This document shows positions 11,335 to 22,301 of a stretch of DNA of 64,000 bases, in pieces. The notes beneath the pieces are model-generated. The model did no database searches, was not told where the DNA came from, and saw only the letters and a program-made list of their open reading frames with translations. Origin of the DNA: Leptodontidium sp. MPI-SDFR-AT-0119 (Eukaryota; Ascomycota; Leotiomycetes; Helotiales; Leptodontidiaceae); contig JAHLEZ010000002.1 of assembly GCA_020726505.1 (NCBI GenBank), forward strand, positions 620,001-684,000, given 5' to 3'. A program made the position numbers and the translations under genes. Numbering within the stretch: the first letter of the stretch is position 1; the number at the start of each line of letters is the position of its first letter.

Positions 11335-12856
11335 GGAAACATTTCCGTGGTATAACCGAATGTTTACAGCCATGGAAGGCTGCCGAATCCAAGGCGTGCC
11401 GGACCACGAGGTCTTCTTAGGCACTCCAAGTGAGATATGGAGGATATTAGGAAACAGCGTCAATCGCAATGTGTCTTTGGCGTTGGGTCTGTCACTGCGT
11501 GACGCATGGCTCGCAAATGATCCTGGGATTCACCGTACACCCATCAGTGCTAAAGCTACCACTGCATTGCAGGCACCCGCCAAGAGCGGGAATATCAGTA
11601 TGGTGAGCAAACCTAGGACGATATCTAAGTCGCGCACGGTTAGAAGATTAACAGGATATGGAGAATTTGCTAGATCCCCTGCTCTAGCACCACCCCCCTC
11701 TGGAGATTCCTCTGATGATGAAAGTGGTCTAATAGAATGGACGTATAACTACATGATGTCGCTTGATCCAATGTCCTATGCGCAGTCTGATCAAATTCAA
11801 GATACCACAAGAAATAGTACGGATATTACAAGGAATTCCGAGAAAGACAAAGTGTCTCTGAAACGCCCACATGTTGCTTTCCAAGAAACGTCAATGTCAC
11901 AGAAGGAGAAGAGTAGCAAGTTGGCACGAGCTTCTTCTAGTTCATTGCCAACATGCCAAACCACCAGAAATGCAATCAGAGACGAGTTCTCGCCGCAGGG
12001 ATCCGGAAATGTACCAACTTTAGCTATCAAGCTAAAGAAAGTCGCGAGGGACAGTCTTCGGCAAATTAACCTAGGATACATTCCCGACGAAGACGAAAGT
12101 GATAAAGGTAGAGCTGACTCAGGCGAAGACAGTGAGCTAGAAATTATATCTGCTTCTGTGACACCAAAATCAACTTCCCGCCGTCCTCGAAAACGATTTG
12201 GTGGTCGATGGGGAAAAATTTCGAGTTCAATACGCCAGATTCCAGTTGTCATCAACCTTCTATCCGATGACGAGGATGAAGATGTCGTTTCTCAACATAA
12301 ACGCCCAGTTCCAGGGATTTGCAATAAAACGTCCCGTAGAAGCAAGGCATGTGCGCCGATGAGTGCATCCCTCGAGAACCATCAGGGAGAAGGCGTTGGT
12401 ACAAGTATTCAGCGCCATCACTTGCCAATTTCTAGGCCATCGTACCCTCAAGATCCCCATGACACACAGCACACATCACATCCACATATAACAGAGCGCC
12501 CCCAACGCCCATATTCCTACCTAAACAACACCTCCTGTCTGTCTGGACATTGTAACAGACCCCAGCCGACAAATATTTCAGCCCTACCAAACCACGCAGC
12601 AGAACACGAAGAACAACAAAACGCCCTAGGAGCAACCCGACCGAAAGAAGACCTTCGGAAAGAAGTCGAAATGCGAGAGAGGGTAAATAGGGAAGCTGAG
12701 AAGCAAGATGCGGAAGGGAGGGAAGGGGAGACGAGACAGAGACAGAGAGATATTCCGGTGCCGCTGCAGAAATATATGCCTGTTGATAATGGGGATTTCA
12801 TGGCGTACTTCCAGACTAATCAGTATATGGGTGCGAGGAGCGGGAGATTGAGATAG
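11335..12856 (+). pseudogene. DIM-2: DIM-2-like DNA methyltransferase, 3' part with acidic tail
   Basis: The frame reads PWYNRMFTAMEGCRIQG, VPDHEVFLGTPSEIW and ILGNSVNRNVSLALGLSLRDAW. These are the target-recognition end and motifs IX-X of a C5 methyltransferase and continue the protein interrupted at about 3.8 kb. About 430 further residues are low-complexity and charged, including SGDSSDDESG and a SUMO-interaction-like core VVINLLSDDEDED near 12243-12281, and end in a Glu/Arg-rich helix-like stretch. The frame is open for 507 codons with no stop, so this half has decayed little. Separated from its promoter and start, it is probably not translated as a methyltransferase. An ATG at 11333 and others downstream exist, so a tail-only product cannot be excluded. 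Confidence 0.82.
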
Positions 12857-14241
12857 ATAGATGGATTGGAGAGACGAGGGAATGGGTTAGAATCAACTGT
12901 GCAGCTTTGGTATTTGGAACCTTTGAGTTTTGATTTATAAATACAGACACATTTATGGTGCGGAAATATGTTGTATGTGAGGAGGATTTTGTCCACTAGC
13001 TAGCTGCCTTATTGGCTAGAATGAGGTGACTTTGAGCCACATGTGTACTTGCTTGCACGCTGCTGACTTAGATGTGCTCTAGGTTCTGAAACCTGTCTTG
13101 GAAAGCGATGTGTTCTTGGAAACCTCACCTCGTGCTGCGTGATGAGCTGAAATGACAAAGTAGTTAGTACCTTTATACGTCCTCGTACCGCACCGTACCG
13201 CTTGTGAGACATCGACACTCCCCGAAAACGAGATGCATTAAACGCTTTCCATGTTTGCACAACAGTAAGTAGGCTTAACATTGGCGGTCTACTCAGTTGA
13301 ACTGAGCTGAGCTCCACGGAAAGGGACGGGACTTCCATCGCGCCTTTACATGTGTGTAGTCTCACGCACAAAATATATTTTAATTAGAGAGAGGGAATGA
13401 TAGGGAGGTCGGTTCCATGCTTCATCCTCGTGCGAAGGCATGCAGAGAAAAGAATCATTATAGTTGTACAAACGACTGAAACTTGTACTTTGAGATCAGT
13501 CCATCCTGGTGCCTAGCGACAGATCGAGATAGAAATGCGAAGAGGAGAGTTGCAGGTGAGACATGAAGAGCCGTTCGTTACATGCGTACCTAGGTAAAAC
13601 GCTGTGGGGTGCCGAGATAGGCGAATGTTGTGTCTGTTTGTGTTATGAGGGGTGATTTTGGATCAGGTTGGCCAGTCGTCAGGAAACGGATGTTACGGGA
13701 TTTCATATTGAACGGAAGTACAGAGAAAGTACTTGAGTACAACTCAATTCATAATCACCTAAGCTATGAGGGAATTCTCGCTTCGAGAGGAGAGTTTGAA
13801 ATGCAAGCTTGAGATTGGTAAACACCACGTGATGTATCCATCAGCTAGATTTCCCCTGCCTAGGTGGCGCACTTACCTTCAAGGCTAGTTTAGAGAGCTC
13901 AAGGTAAAATCCGATGAGTATAAATAAACTCTGTTTTGTGCTTTGTTGAAATATCTGTATCTGAGACTCTGTCGATCCGTGATCTGTGGAACGCTGGATT
14001 CGCAAATTGGTTGATGAATCGACACCCTCATTATTCATCACGAAAAATCACAACCATGACATGACAGTGTTAGAATGAATATAAAGATCCATAGCCTTCC
14101 CCGTGGGTCTTCTCTTTCAGCAATCAAGAGCTCCTGATCAGACGGCGCAAAATCTCAATTCTCAAACAGTGAAGAATAATAAATTCCATACTTCCTTCTT
14201 TACTTACTTATCCGACCCCCCCTCATCTCAGTTTATCAAAA
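12857..14241. other. Gene-free stretch with 3' end of DIM-2 and upstream region of the secreted-peptide gene
   Basis: No ORF with protein-like composition, RNA gene or repeat was recognised. The last 170 bases form the likely promoter and leader of the gene at 14242. Confidence 0.6.
14079..14086 (+). promoter_or_regulatory. TATA-like box upstream of the secreted cysteine-rich peptide
   Basis: ATATAAAG lies about 155 bases before the ATG at 14242, with a pyrimidine-rich leader between (cttccttctttacttactt). Spacing and sequence fit a TATA promoter, but this is a motif match only. Confidence 0.35.
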
Positions 14242-14801
14242 ATGCAACTCCTCCCCGTCATCCTCGCTATCAATGGCTTTCTGTCACTCACTTCAGCAAT
14301 CCCGCACCCCGCCAACTCCAACACTCTCGTCATAGACATCCACCTCCCAGAAAGCGTTGATGCCGCAGTAGATCACAAGCAGAATTCAAACCACCGTCAA
14401 TCTCTAATATCCCGAATGATATGTATGATAGACACTGACATCTAGCAGATTCTTTCGACAAACAAACCTCCTCCCGATCAGCGTTGTATCATTGTAAGTC
14501 CGGTTTTACTTACCCTGCCTTGCCTTGCCTTGCCTTGCCTTGCCTAACCAAGACCAAGACCAAGTACCAGGTACTGGGAATGGAAACTGTGTTTTTATTA
14601 CTCTGCTGACTTATTGGTGTGAATAAAGACTTCAATGCCGATGTTTTGAATCCGTGCAAACCAGATAATCAGCGTAAGTCGAGTTGATTGGTTTGATTGT
14701 GATTTGGGAAAGGTTTGGGTGGTGGCTCACGCGAAATAGCTTGTACCAATGATGCTGTGTGTTGCAGTGAGGATTGTTACTTCGGGATGTGCACTTCTTG
14801 A
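14242..14801 (+). CDS. Small secreted cysteine-rich (knottin-like) protein, 101 aa, four exons
   Basis: Exons are 14242-14395, 14449-14493, 14629-14673 and 14740-14801, with donors gtcaat, gtaagt, gtaagt and acceptors agcag, aaag, atag. The phases join without a stop to give 101 residues. Residues 1-19 (MQLLPVILAINGFLSLTSA) are a clear signal peptide. A propeptide-like, cysteine-free middle follows. The last 26 residues hold six cysteines at 76, 83, 89, 90, 94 and 99, with spacing C-x6-C-x5-CC-x3-C-x4-C. That is inhibitor-cystine-knot spacing, found in fungal effector-like and peptide-inhibitor proteins. The first donor is weak (GTCAAT) and the first intron is only 53 nt, so exon 1/2 is the least certain junction. 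Function is unknown; an extracellular or host-interaction role is only an inference. Confidence 0.7.
14516..14545 (+). repeat. (TGCCT)6 microsatellite in intron 2
   Basis: Six perfect TGCCT units lie in the second intron (14494-14628) of the cysteine-rich peptide gene, which makes this intron longer than its neighbours. Confidence 0.9.
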
Positions 14802-16928
14802 AGCGTAGTCTGCATTCTGCCAGCTAGATTTGTTTGGTTTTTGGGTGTCGAGATGGTGATGTTTGGCTTGTGTGGAACAGGATTAGGGAGGGGCAGTTGT
14901 GTGCGCAATGTGGCATGTTTCCTCGAAGTGGAATTAGAAGAAGGCACTTGCGGGTTTTTGGGTTTTCAGATTTGGAATGTGACTGATGCGACTATACTTG
15001 ACTCCCCCCTCCCCCCCTTCTTTCTCTTGAACTTCACTTGAAGATCTGCGGTTTTGAATGGAAAATTTTCACTGTCTCGTGACCATCAAATTTATTTTCC
15101 AGCCAATGATTCGTCAATGATACCCCTTCAAAGCCCAGAAGTTTGAAAAGGGAGAAAAAAAAAATTGAAGTGTTTTCTGCACAAATTCATCTCAGGTACG
15201 TGGGGGCGATAACCAACGACTCATCAAAAATATAAAAGATGCGTAAATAGAGCGAGTACACAAGCAATTCCCAAATTCAACAACATGCTCTCCTACTAAC
15301 AAAACACGGCGTGCTTTGACAACTTCTTCACTCCCACCCCGGGGGCCGACCACAACCTCCATGGAAAACCGACCTTAGCAACACCCTCAAGTCCAATCCT
15401 CCAGAGTGATAGATCGGAACGCGGGAAGCTGCAGCTGCATCTGAGACATGAAACTGTGCGGCCGTTAAAAACTGCGATATCCCGAGATAAGCGATGTATT
15501 TGTGTTCTTGGTGCGAGGGAGTCGAGGGTCTGTTAAACCCGGGTATATTTCTGTAAGATACGGTATTTATTTTCCTCAACTCGGTTTTTGGGGAACGTGG
15601 CTGACCGAGAATAGGGGGGAGGGGATGTTTGCTGATGGGACTTTGTGTAGTTTGTTGGAGTTTTAGATGGGAAATATGTATGCATGTTTGTTTGGGAAGC
15701 AGATAAACAAGGAGAGTTGCCAACGGAGAACCCAGCCCGAACTTTTCAGACGGGGAAAACTTAAAAGAAGGAAAGGTGCAGCAAGTGACAGTGACAGTGA
15801 CAGCCGTTAGACTCGTTGTACTCGCACAGTACCGATGCCGATGAAGCCGAGACATCCCTGCATGCTTCCTTCCGTGGTGTTCTATCGTTTCGACGAGGCT
15901 TTACTTGGAGCGTCTTATTGGATGCTGGATGTGATGAGGGGTTTCTGCGTTCTGTGGAGGCTGGGTGAGGTATCAAACCATGAACATTTGCGCCCATGTA
16001 AGTAAGTCTTTATGGAAGCTGTCACTTTCCGTCGAGGGTTTGGTTGATCGTGACGAACTTGAGATTGCTAAAGAATATCTTTTGCTATGGTCCAATGGAA
16101 CTAGCAGTCGAGGAGCTTTCTTTCAAGGCTGGATCATTCCCCAATCCAGTCCAGTTTCTGTAGAAGAAAGTGCTCGAAACTGGGGAATAAAGCAGCAAGT
16201 AATCAACGCCCGGTGACGTGCCATAAGCAGAAAACGAAGAATAGACGAATAAAACACGCCCTGACGAAGAAGAAGTTACACTAAACCCCGCTCCAGTTCT
16301 GACTTCCAGCTTATCACCATCCCTGCCTAACCTCACGCGATCCAACGATCTGCATAGCTGCCGCCCCCCACAAAGCTTGTATTCCTTTAGTGCTTGGCAG
16401 GGGTTGTCAAGTCGTCGTCAATCCACTTCCACTCTCCCTCCACACGATTGCACATCCCTGGCGATTTACCTACTAGGTGGGTTGTGTGAAACATAAGCCA
16501 CTGATAAGGCGAGCTCGAGGCATTGGACCCGTTGAATTGCGAGGGGTGACAAGGTCAAGGTCAAGCATCTTGTGTGGCGCGATCGGCAGCACAAGCACAC
16601 AGCAGAACCGACTAGGTAGGTAAACGAGCGACTTTTGCGTGCACGGCATGGGGTTGAAGGTCAGGAGATGGCGGGGGAGGACGAATCGCGTCGTGTAAGG
16701 TTATCTGGGCCCCAGGTTAAGAGGAGACGGTTTCGCCCTCCGCGACTGTAACTGATAGATGTATCTGCGCCAAGCCATATCTCTGCCTCTCCCCTTCTCC
16801 TCGCATTTCCTGGCTCCTCGAATCGTGGGTCGTACACCTATCTCTCCCCCGCGTCCTGACTGCCGGCTTGCATATACCATTGGAGTTCACCACGCCACTC
16901 ACGCACGCCGCTCGGTCGTTCGTTCGCA
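14802..16928. other. Gene-free stretch of about 2.1 kb
   Basis: Frames here, including a 175-residue minus-strand one at 15328-15855, lack protein-like composition or recognisable motifs. A TATAAAAG occurs near 15230 with no convincing gene after it. A short (GTGACA)n run lies near 15785. The last few hundred bases are the leader of the gene at 16929. Confidence 0.55.
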
Positions 16929-17577
16929 ATGGTCGCCCTCTCTCTGACTATATCTATTAGCAGAGGCTCTGACCGGGACCATGTGTCTGCTCCGCCAAGT
17001 CTGAACTATCAAGCAAGTATCCACAGCACACACTCGCGCTCGCATTCATATTCTCAACAAGCTCCTGCATACGGATACAGATTCAGTCGGAACAACAGTC
17101 TGGAACAACTTGTTCCGAAGCAGAGTTCTCAGGTGGTCGATAACCAAGAGCGGTACAGAGCGAGGAATCTGAAAGCAAAAGCTAGGATGGCGAGTACTGA
17201 GACGGGTGCTATGAATATTGAGAGGAAGAAGAGCTTTGGTATTGGAGGGGCGGGGAATATTCGTGAGTAGAAAGAAATAACTACTTTTGTTTCTGGGATG
17301 TCCCAGGTTTAGGTTCTGTTACTGACAGTGGATGATAGGGAGGCCTTCGGATATTATTTACCCACCTAGAGTCAATGCCGATGGGACAAGACGCTCGAGT
17401 GTGTGGTCTACCATGTCGGTGTCGGTGTCGCCAGGCACTAGCCCTGAAGGAAGACGTTCGTCTATCATGGGTCTGTTCAGAAGAAGCAGTGTGCATGCGG
17501 AGGATGGCATTTCAGAGCGTGCTGATGAGGACAAGGTCGAATTCAAAGAAGTGAACATGGGAGGAGGAAGGACCTAG
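16929..17577 (+). CDS. GGAGNI-motif (DUF3602 / Par32-like) protein, 190 aa
   Basis: Exons are 16929-17262 and 17339-17577 (gtgagt...gatag), joining in frame as NIRRPSDIIYPP. The product is polar, Ser/Arg-rich and probably disordered, and has one FGIGGAGNIR motif at about residues 103-112. GGAGNI is the hallmark repeat of DUF3602, the family of yeast Par32, a phosphoprotein tied to TORC1 and ammonium-transporter control. Family members often have several copies; only one is seen here. Several RRSS and RSS sites could be kinase targets. The assignment rests on one short motif. Confidence 0.65.
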
Positions 17578-17738
17578 GAGCTAGCGGGATATACCTCAGG
17601 GGGACGGAAATTGTGTTGAAGGCGCGAGAAGGCCGAACTGGAAGTTTTGAGCAGGATGGACCTGTGATTTGGGAATGATACCACGTTGTGCGTGATTTCT
17701 GATATAGTACAAAAGCGTAATGTTACAAGGCGTGCTGC

Positions 17739-19463
17739 CTATTGTGGCCGTTGAAATTGAAGATGGTCCCTAGCCTTGTCCTCCCTCTCCATGATAGACT
17801 TGACAATCTTATCCCTCCACGTTCTGAAACCATTCGGTGCAAATTCGGGCATGGCCCATAAAGCCTGCATCGCCCTGCCTTTCTCGCCCCAATAGATTCT
17901 CAGTTGAAGGTTCGCGACATCACGCACGATCGAAAGTGTGTCTTCATCAAACTCCAGAGCGGCACGCTCCATATCTCCGAGAAGTTCAATCATACCGCGG
18001 AAGTCATCATATCTGTATCGGTAAATACGAAGAAGCTCGTTATACAACTGAGTACTTCCTCCAAGGATGTGAGAGATGTATCCCAATGACTTGATCTTTG
18101 GCAGTATTGATAGAGAAAGAGGAGATGGTTTGGCGAATGAACGGTCCAGGAGTCGGAGACCAAGCAATAGGAATGACGGATAGAGAGGACCGTAGAGCGC
18201 GAGAGGTGAAACTCCATCATCTGGTGACTCGCCGTTGGCGGCCTCTAATTCAGACGGCGTTACCATCCCATTTTTCTGTGCTTTCAATGCCTTCTTCAAA
18301 TCTTTCCTTTTCTTGCTCTTGAGCGCTGATATTGCCTTTGGATCCGCACTATTTCGAAAACCACCATCGAGTCCCAGCTTTGAGATTAAAGAAAATACCT
18401 CTTTCTCCATAATCTCCATCAACTCAAAATCGGTACTGGCTGCCTTCATGAGACCTTCCACGCGGATTCGCTCCGGCTCTCTCAGAGCTTCCAATTCCTT
18501 CATGTCCAACAAGCCGCTTCGATCGGGCCGAGTCTTCTCGACCTCCATTTCATCTTCTATGTATCCCATAGCCGTCGCTGCAGCCGCCCGGAGGGGAGGT
18601 GGGTATTTTTCCAGGGCTGCTTCCATATCTTTGCGACTTCGAGGCTGTCTCTGCATTGCCGTAGCCAGAATATTGCTCAGGTTTCGTTTTGCGTTTTGCA
18701 CATCTCGGGGCACATCTTCCATCTCAAATGGATCGTTGGCAAGGGCATCTGATGCCAGGGAACTGGAATCTAAGCTCGTGCTCGAACGGTTTGACCTCTT
18801 AAAGATGTCCGAGAAGATCTTTTGAAATGCGGCTCTTTCCTGATCCGTGATTGTTGATTCGCGAGCCCCGTGCTTTCTCGTCAGGTCCTGAATTTCTTCT
18901 GGCTGAATACTTGATGAAAATGGATCCACCTCCTGGATCTCGTCGTCGAATCCCATTTCATCAGAAAATCCCATTCCATCATCCAACCTGAAGTCACTTG
19001 CCCCGGCATTTAAGGATTTGTTGATAGGCTCCAGTTCCGACTCGTCCGCATCTATACCGCTTGATGTTCCCGACTTAAAAGACCAATTGGCTGCCGGTGC
19101 AGCTGTACCCCAGGATTTGCTACTGTTTCCAAACTGGGATCCCGCCAATTCTGAACCATTTGCGCTTTTAGGATTGAAGGTCCAGCTCCCGGCTGAGGGA
19201 GGCTCTCGACCTGACATGTGCGTCGTCCGATTAACGGTCAGTTTGGATTTCGGTGGAGGTGCCGCGACTCTGCTGATGCGGAAGTCGCTATAGTTTCTGC
19301 GAAGTATGGCATTGCAGCATCGAGGCCGATGAGCCATATTTGCCCCAGTCAAAGTCCAATTCGACAGCGTCTTCGTCTGGTAGAGGAATGGCATAGGTGT
19401 TGACATGCTGGATATGGATATCGCAGCTGGGCCTGCCTCTGCGGCAGCTCTAGGACCGAGCAT
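17739..19463 (-). CDS. Mtf2-like mitochondrial protein, 574 aa
   Basis: This single-exon frame has an Arg-rich, acid-poor N-terminus (CCNAILRRNYSDFRISR) that looks like a mitochondrial targeting sequence. The middle is acidic and disordered. The conserved C-terminal half has YGPLYPSFLLLGLRLLDRSF, ILPKIKSLGYISHILG, LYNELLRIYRYRYDDFRG and ALEFDEDTLSIVRDV, in the pattern of the Mtf2-like C-terminal domain. In yeast Mtf2/Nam1 acts in mitochondrial transcript processing and translation, and that role is inferred here. The start could also be a later Met (residues 20, 24 or 43). It shares a 327-bp divergent promoter with CMR1. Confidence 0.75.
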   Translation of the reverse strand: MLGPRAAAEAGPAAISISSMSTPMPFLYQTKTLSNWTLTGANMAHRPRCCNAILRRNYSDFRISRVAAPPPKSKLTVNRTTHMSGREPPSAGSWTFNPKSANGSELAGSQFGNSSKSWGTAAPAANWSFKSGTSSGIDADESELEPINKSLNAGASDFRLDDGMGFSDEMGFDDEIQEVDPFSSSIQPEEIQDLTRKHGARESTITDQERAAFQKIFSDIFKRSNRSSTSLDSSSLASDALANDPFEMEDVPRDVQNAKRNLSNILATAMQRQPRSRKDMEAALEKYPPPLRAAAATAMGYIEDEMEVEKTRPDRSGLLDMKELEALREPERIRVEGLMKAASTDFELMEIMEKEVFSLISKLGLDGGFRNSADPKAISALKSKKRKDLKKALKAQKNGMVTPSELEAANGESPDDGVSPLALYGPLYPSFLLLGLRLLDRSFAKPSPLSLSILPKIKSLGYISHILGGSTQLYNELLRIYRYRYDDFRGMIELLGDMERAALEFDEDTLSIVRDVANLQLRIYWGEKGRAMQALWAMPEFAPNGFRTWRDKIVKSIMEREDKARDHLQFQRPQ

Positions 19464-19790
19464 GGCTCGTAATGTGGTAGATGTGTTACCGTAACATTGG
19501 ATGGAATTCTCTCCCTCAGGTGGTGCAGGATGTCGTCGATTGTCGTCGTTGTGTTGTTGAAAGTCCTGGTTGAATTTGACAGTGAGCTTTGGGCAAGCAA
19601 AATAATAGCAGGGTTAATCAGCTTCTAGTCTGTAACAGGAATAGGCTCGTCGCGTGCACCAGTGCCTTCGCGCTTTCTCTCGACGCGCCCTTTCGTGTAG
19701 ATTGAAATGACCTCAACGGTATTCCGTCCACAATCGATCCCTTCCACAACCATCAACAACACCTCGAGCCTTTTCTAATACTCTGAAAAT
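19464..19790. other. Divergent promoter of the Mtf2-like gene and CMR1
   Basis: These 327 bases separate two head-to-head genes. The CMR1 side has a CT/AC-rich leader (acaaccatcaacaacacctc). No TATA box or known operator was recognised. Confidence 0.5.
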
Positions 19791-21403
19791 ATGGCGCCAG
19801 TTAAGAAGGAGAAAGAGGAAATGAGCGCTTTCGAACGAAGTCGACTTGCGAACATTGCTACAAATCAAGCAATTGTCAAGGATCTCTCCTCAGCAGCAGC
19901 GAAGATCGCGCCCAAACCCGTGGGCGGACCAAAAACCACAGCTACACGAAAGAAAGCAGCGCCTGTGAAAAGAGAAGAGCCTCGACCTACGCGAACAAGT
20001 TCCCGACTCGCTGGCATTGAGGCAGACAGTGAGACGCAGAAACGGAAAGCCGAGGTTGAATATGAGTTCGCATTGGAGCAGGCAAAGGCCAAGAAGCTGC
20101 GAGTTTCTGGCGATCTCAACTTTAGTGACATTGTTGTTGATGGGAAGAAATGGAACAAGGATGATGGATTCTTGTCAGGCATTATGAGGGGCGCACAGCC
20201 CAATGTCAGGACCTTTACCGAAGACGATGTAAAGGAGACGACAGACGAGGGCTTGAAGGCATTGAGGGAGAGAATGAGTGGACTTGAATTATATGAAGGA
20301 TATGAGCCCAATCGTTGGTTACCCATTGTTCAAAATTTATCGATTGACGTTGACTAACTCTCATAGAAATTAAAATCACTCCTGAACGAGTCTACTCCCT
20401 TGGATTCCATCCTTCACCCGATAAAGCTCTCATATTTGCTGGAGACAAGATGGGAAATATGGGTATTTTCGATGCCTCCCAGACAGGAGAAGATGTCAAG
20501 GCCGAACAAGACGATGATGACGAAGAGCCCGACGTTCCAGAGCCAGCAATCACTGCTCTCAAACTTCATTCAAGGACTATCACCTCCTTCGTCTTCCCCG
20601 CCGACGGTAATCATTTGTTTTCCGCTTCGTATGACTCCTCAATCCGGAAGTTTGATCTTCAAAAAGGAGTCGCTGTCGAAATCTTTGCTCCTGCGTCGGT
20701 AAATGAGGATTTGCCGATTTCCTGCATATCCATTCCATCCTCTGATCAAAACATTCTCTACTTTTCGACATTAGAAGGATCCTTTGGCAGACATGATATG
20801 CGTACCAAGGCTGCCGATGCCGAGATATGGCAGCTTACTGACAAGAAGATTGGCGGCTTTGCAAATCACCCATTACATCCCCACTTGATAGCAACAGCTT
20901 CTCTGGATCGAATGCTGAAGATCTGGGATCTACGGAATATCAAAGGAAAAGGAGAATCTCAAGTCCCAGCTCTCATGGGCGAGCATACATCCCGATTGTC
21001 AGTATCACACGCTTCATGGTCTGCTGGTGGCCATATTGCGACGAGCTCATACGATGATACGATCAAAATCCATTCCTTCCCTAACGCAGGCAACTTCAAG
21101 CCTGGTCAGGATCTCGACGAAAAAGCCATGCAGCCTACTGCTGTTATCAAACACAACAACCAGACGGGACGTTGGGTAACAATATTGAAACCGCAATGGC
21201 AAGAACGTCCCGAAGACGGTATTCAAAAGTTCGCCATCGGAAACATGAATCGCTTCGTTGATGTCTACAGCTCAGGCGGAGAACAGTTGGCGCAGTTGAG
21301 CGGGGAGGGAATCACAGCTGTTCCAGCAGTTGCGCACTTCCATCCAACAAAAGACTGGGTTGCAGGTGGCACAGCCAGCGGAAAGCTTTGTCTCTGGATG
21401 TGA
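19791..21403 (+). CDS. CMR1: DNA damage-binding WD40 protein CMR1, 519 aa
   Basis: Exons are 19791-20313 and 20367-21403. The join gives YEPNQIKITPERVYSLGFHP, and the total is 1,560 coding bases. The N-terminal third is basic and helical (FERSRLANIATNQAIVKDL) with a TRTSSRLAG element. The rest is a WD40 propeller, including ALKLHSRTITSFVF, LFSASYDSSIRKFDLQ, LIATASLDRMLKIWDLR and DWVAGGTASGKLCLWM, the last at the C-terminus. This is the Cmr1/WDR76 family, a nuclear chromatin factor that joins intranuclear quality-control foci after replication stress. Length and architecture are normal. Confidence 0.92.
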
Positions 21404-22301
21404 ATAATCCCGTGGTGTTCTTGTTTGATTAATGCTTTGTTTGGATAGGTAGGGGGTTTATGATGGAGGCGCTGACCGGAACGGTAACACGGCGTCTCCG
21501 GGGTATTGGATGAAAACGGGTATTGGCTGGTGGAAATGTTATCACTGCATCTGATTATTCCACTGCAACTCGGTGTCCAAGCTAGCTTGGGTGATTCTGC
21601 TGGCAGTGCATTCTGGTACATTAACATCAAACAAAGTCCGGGTTCCTGAGCCACTCGTTTGAAAATGCTTCTTGCCCCTTGGATGCCTTGCGTCTTGAGT
21701 CAGACGGGAGCCTATGTGACGGATATGCTATCTCTTTTCAGTCACTTACAACACAAACAAATCTGCCTCCTCTGACAGGCTGACAGCTACTCCGTTCATG
21801 CACCTAGAAGATGCGGAAACCGGAGGGTCTAAACCTTAACAGCGACTGAATTGTCAGACCAATTGCATTCGTCCTGGATTAGTATGTTTACCATAGGTAG
21901 GCCTTTGCTTGAATCGTGTGTTATTATTTTGGCTTTGAACTAGTCCCGATCTCAACGTGCTCACCCATTGTGCAATGTGACTCTCCCAACATTACCTTCT
22001 CACTGCCGGCCTTCACCTTCTGATCAGTCCATACCGTGACCACCTCACCTCACCTCAATGCCAATGTACTGCACCGCAGTCCCATACAACGACAGCATGT
22101 GATTGTTCGGCCTCCAGTACCACTTTAGCTCATCGTCCCAAATTTGGCTGGGCTGGCAGCTCACCACAAGCTTATCGATAACGACTCCAGTTTACAGTCC
22201 AGTACGCCTCACGCCAAGGCGAGGGAACCTGGCTGACTTTCCAACCTGCAACTCGCCGACTAGGTTGACCTTTGCTACCTGGGGCAGCTCCGACATTCAA
22301 G
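21404..22301. other. Intergenic, CMR1 3' end and ATG26 promoter
   Basis: No gene is seen. The stretch contains the CMR1 terminator region and a CT-rich leader with repeated CACCTCACCT before the ATG26 start. Confidence 0.55.

Larger units (their letters stand above)
3804..11346. other. About 7.5 kb insertion or rearranged segment splitting DIM-2
   Basis: The DIM-2 reading runs to about 3819 and resumes at about 11335, so everything between is foreign to the gene. The edges are approximate. A 9-base inverted match lies at 3804-3812 (GGAAATGTT) and 11338-11346 (AACATTTCC), which may be chance. Direct-repeat clusters of GCCTAAGC/CCTGAGC occur just inside both edges. Inside are a 20-bp tandem repeat, a complete piggyBac-type element and mixed-composition DNA with two possible small genes. 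No transposase or reverse transcriptase outside the piggyBac was recognised, so what carried the whole segment is unknown; a translocation or inversion is an alternative. Confidence 0.7.

Noticed and set aside
3804..11346. Starship-like giant element or LTR retrotransposon as the cause of the insertion
   Set aside because: No tyrosine recombinase (DUF3435), reverse transcriptase, integrase or long terminal direct repeats were seen, and the size is far below a Starship.
3791..11378. ACAGCCAT at both sides as an 8-bp hAT-type target duplication
   Set aside because: Using it to rejoin the halves puts the downstream motifs out of frame, so it is likely chance.
15328..15855. 175-residue minus-strand open frame in a gap
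   Set aside because: No domain, signal peptide or conserved-looking block; the His/Thr/Pro-rich translation looks like random AT/CA-rich sequence.
18235..18825. 196-residue plus-strand open frame
   Set aside because: It is antisense to the Mtf2-like gene, and its composition mirrors the opposite strand's codons.
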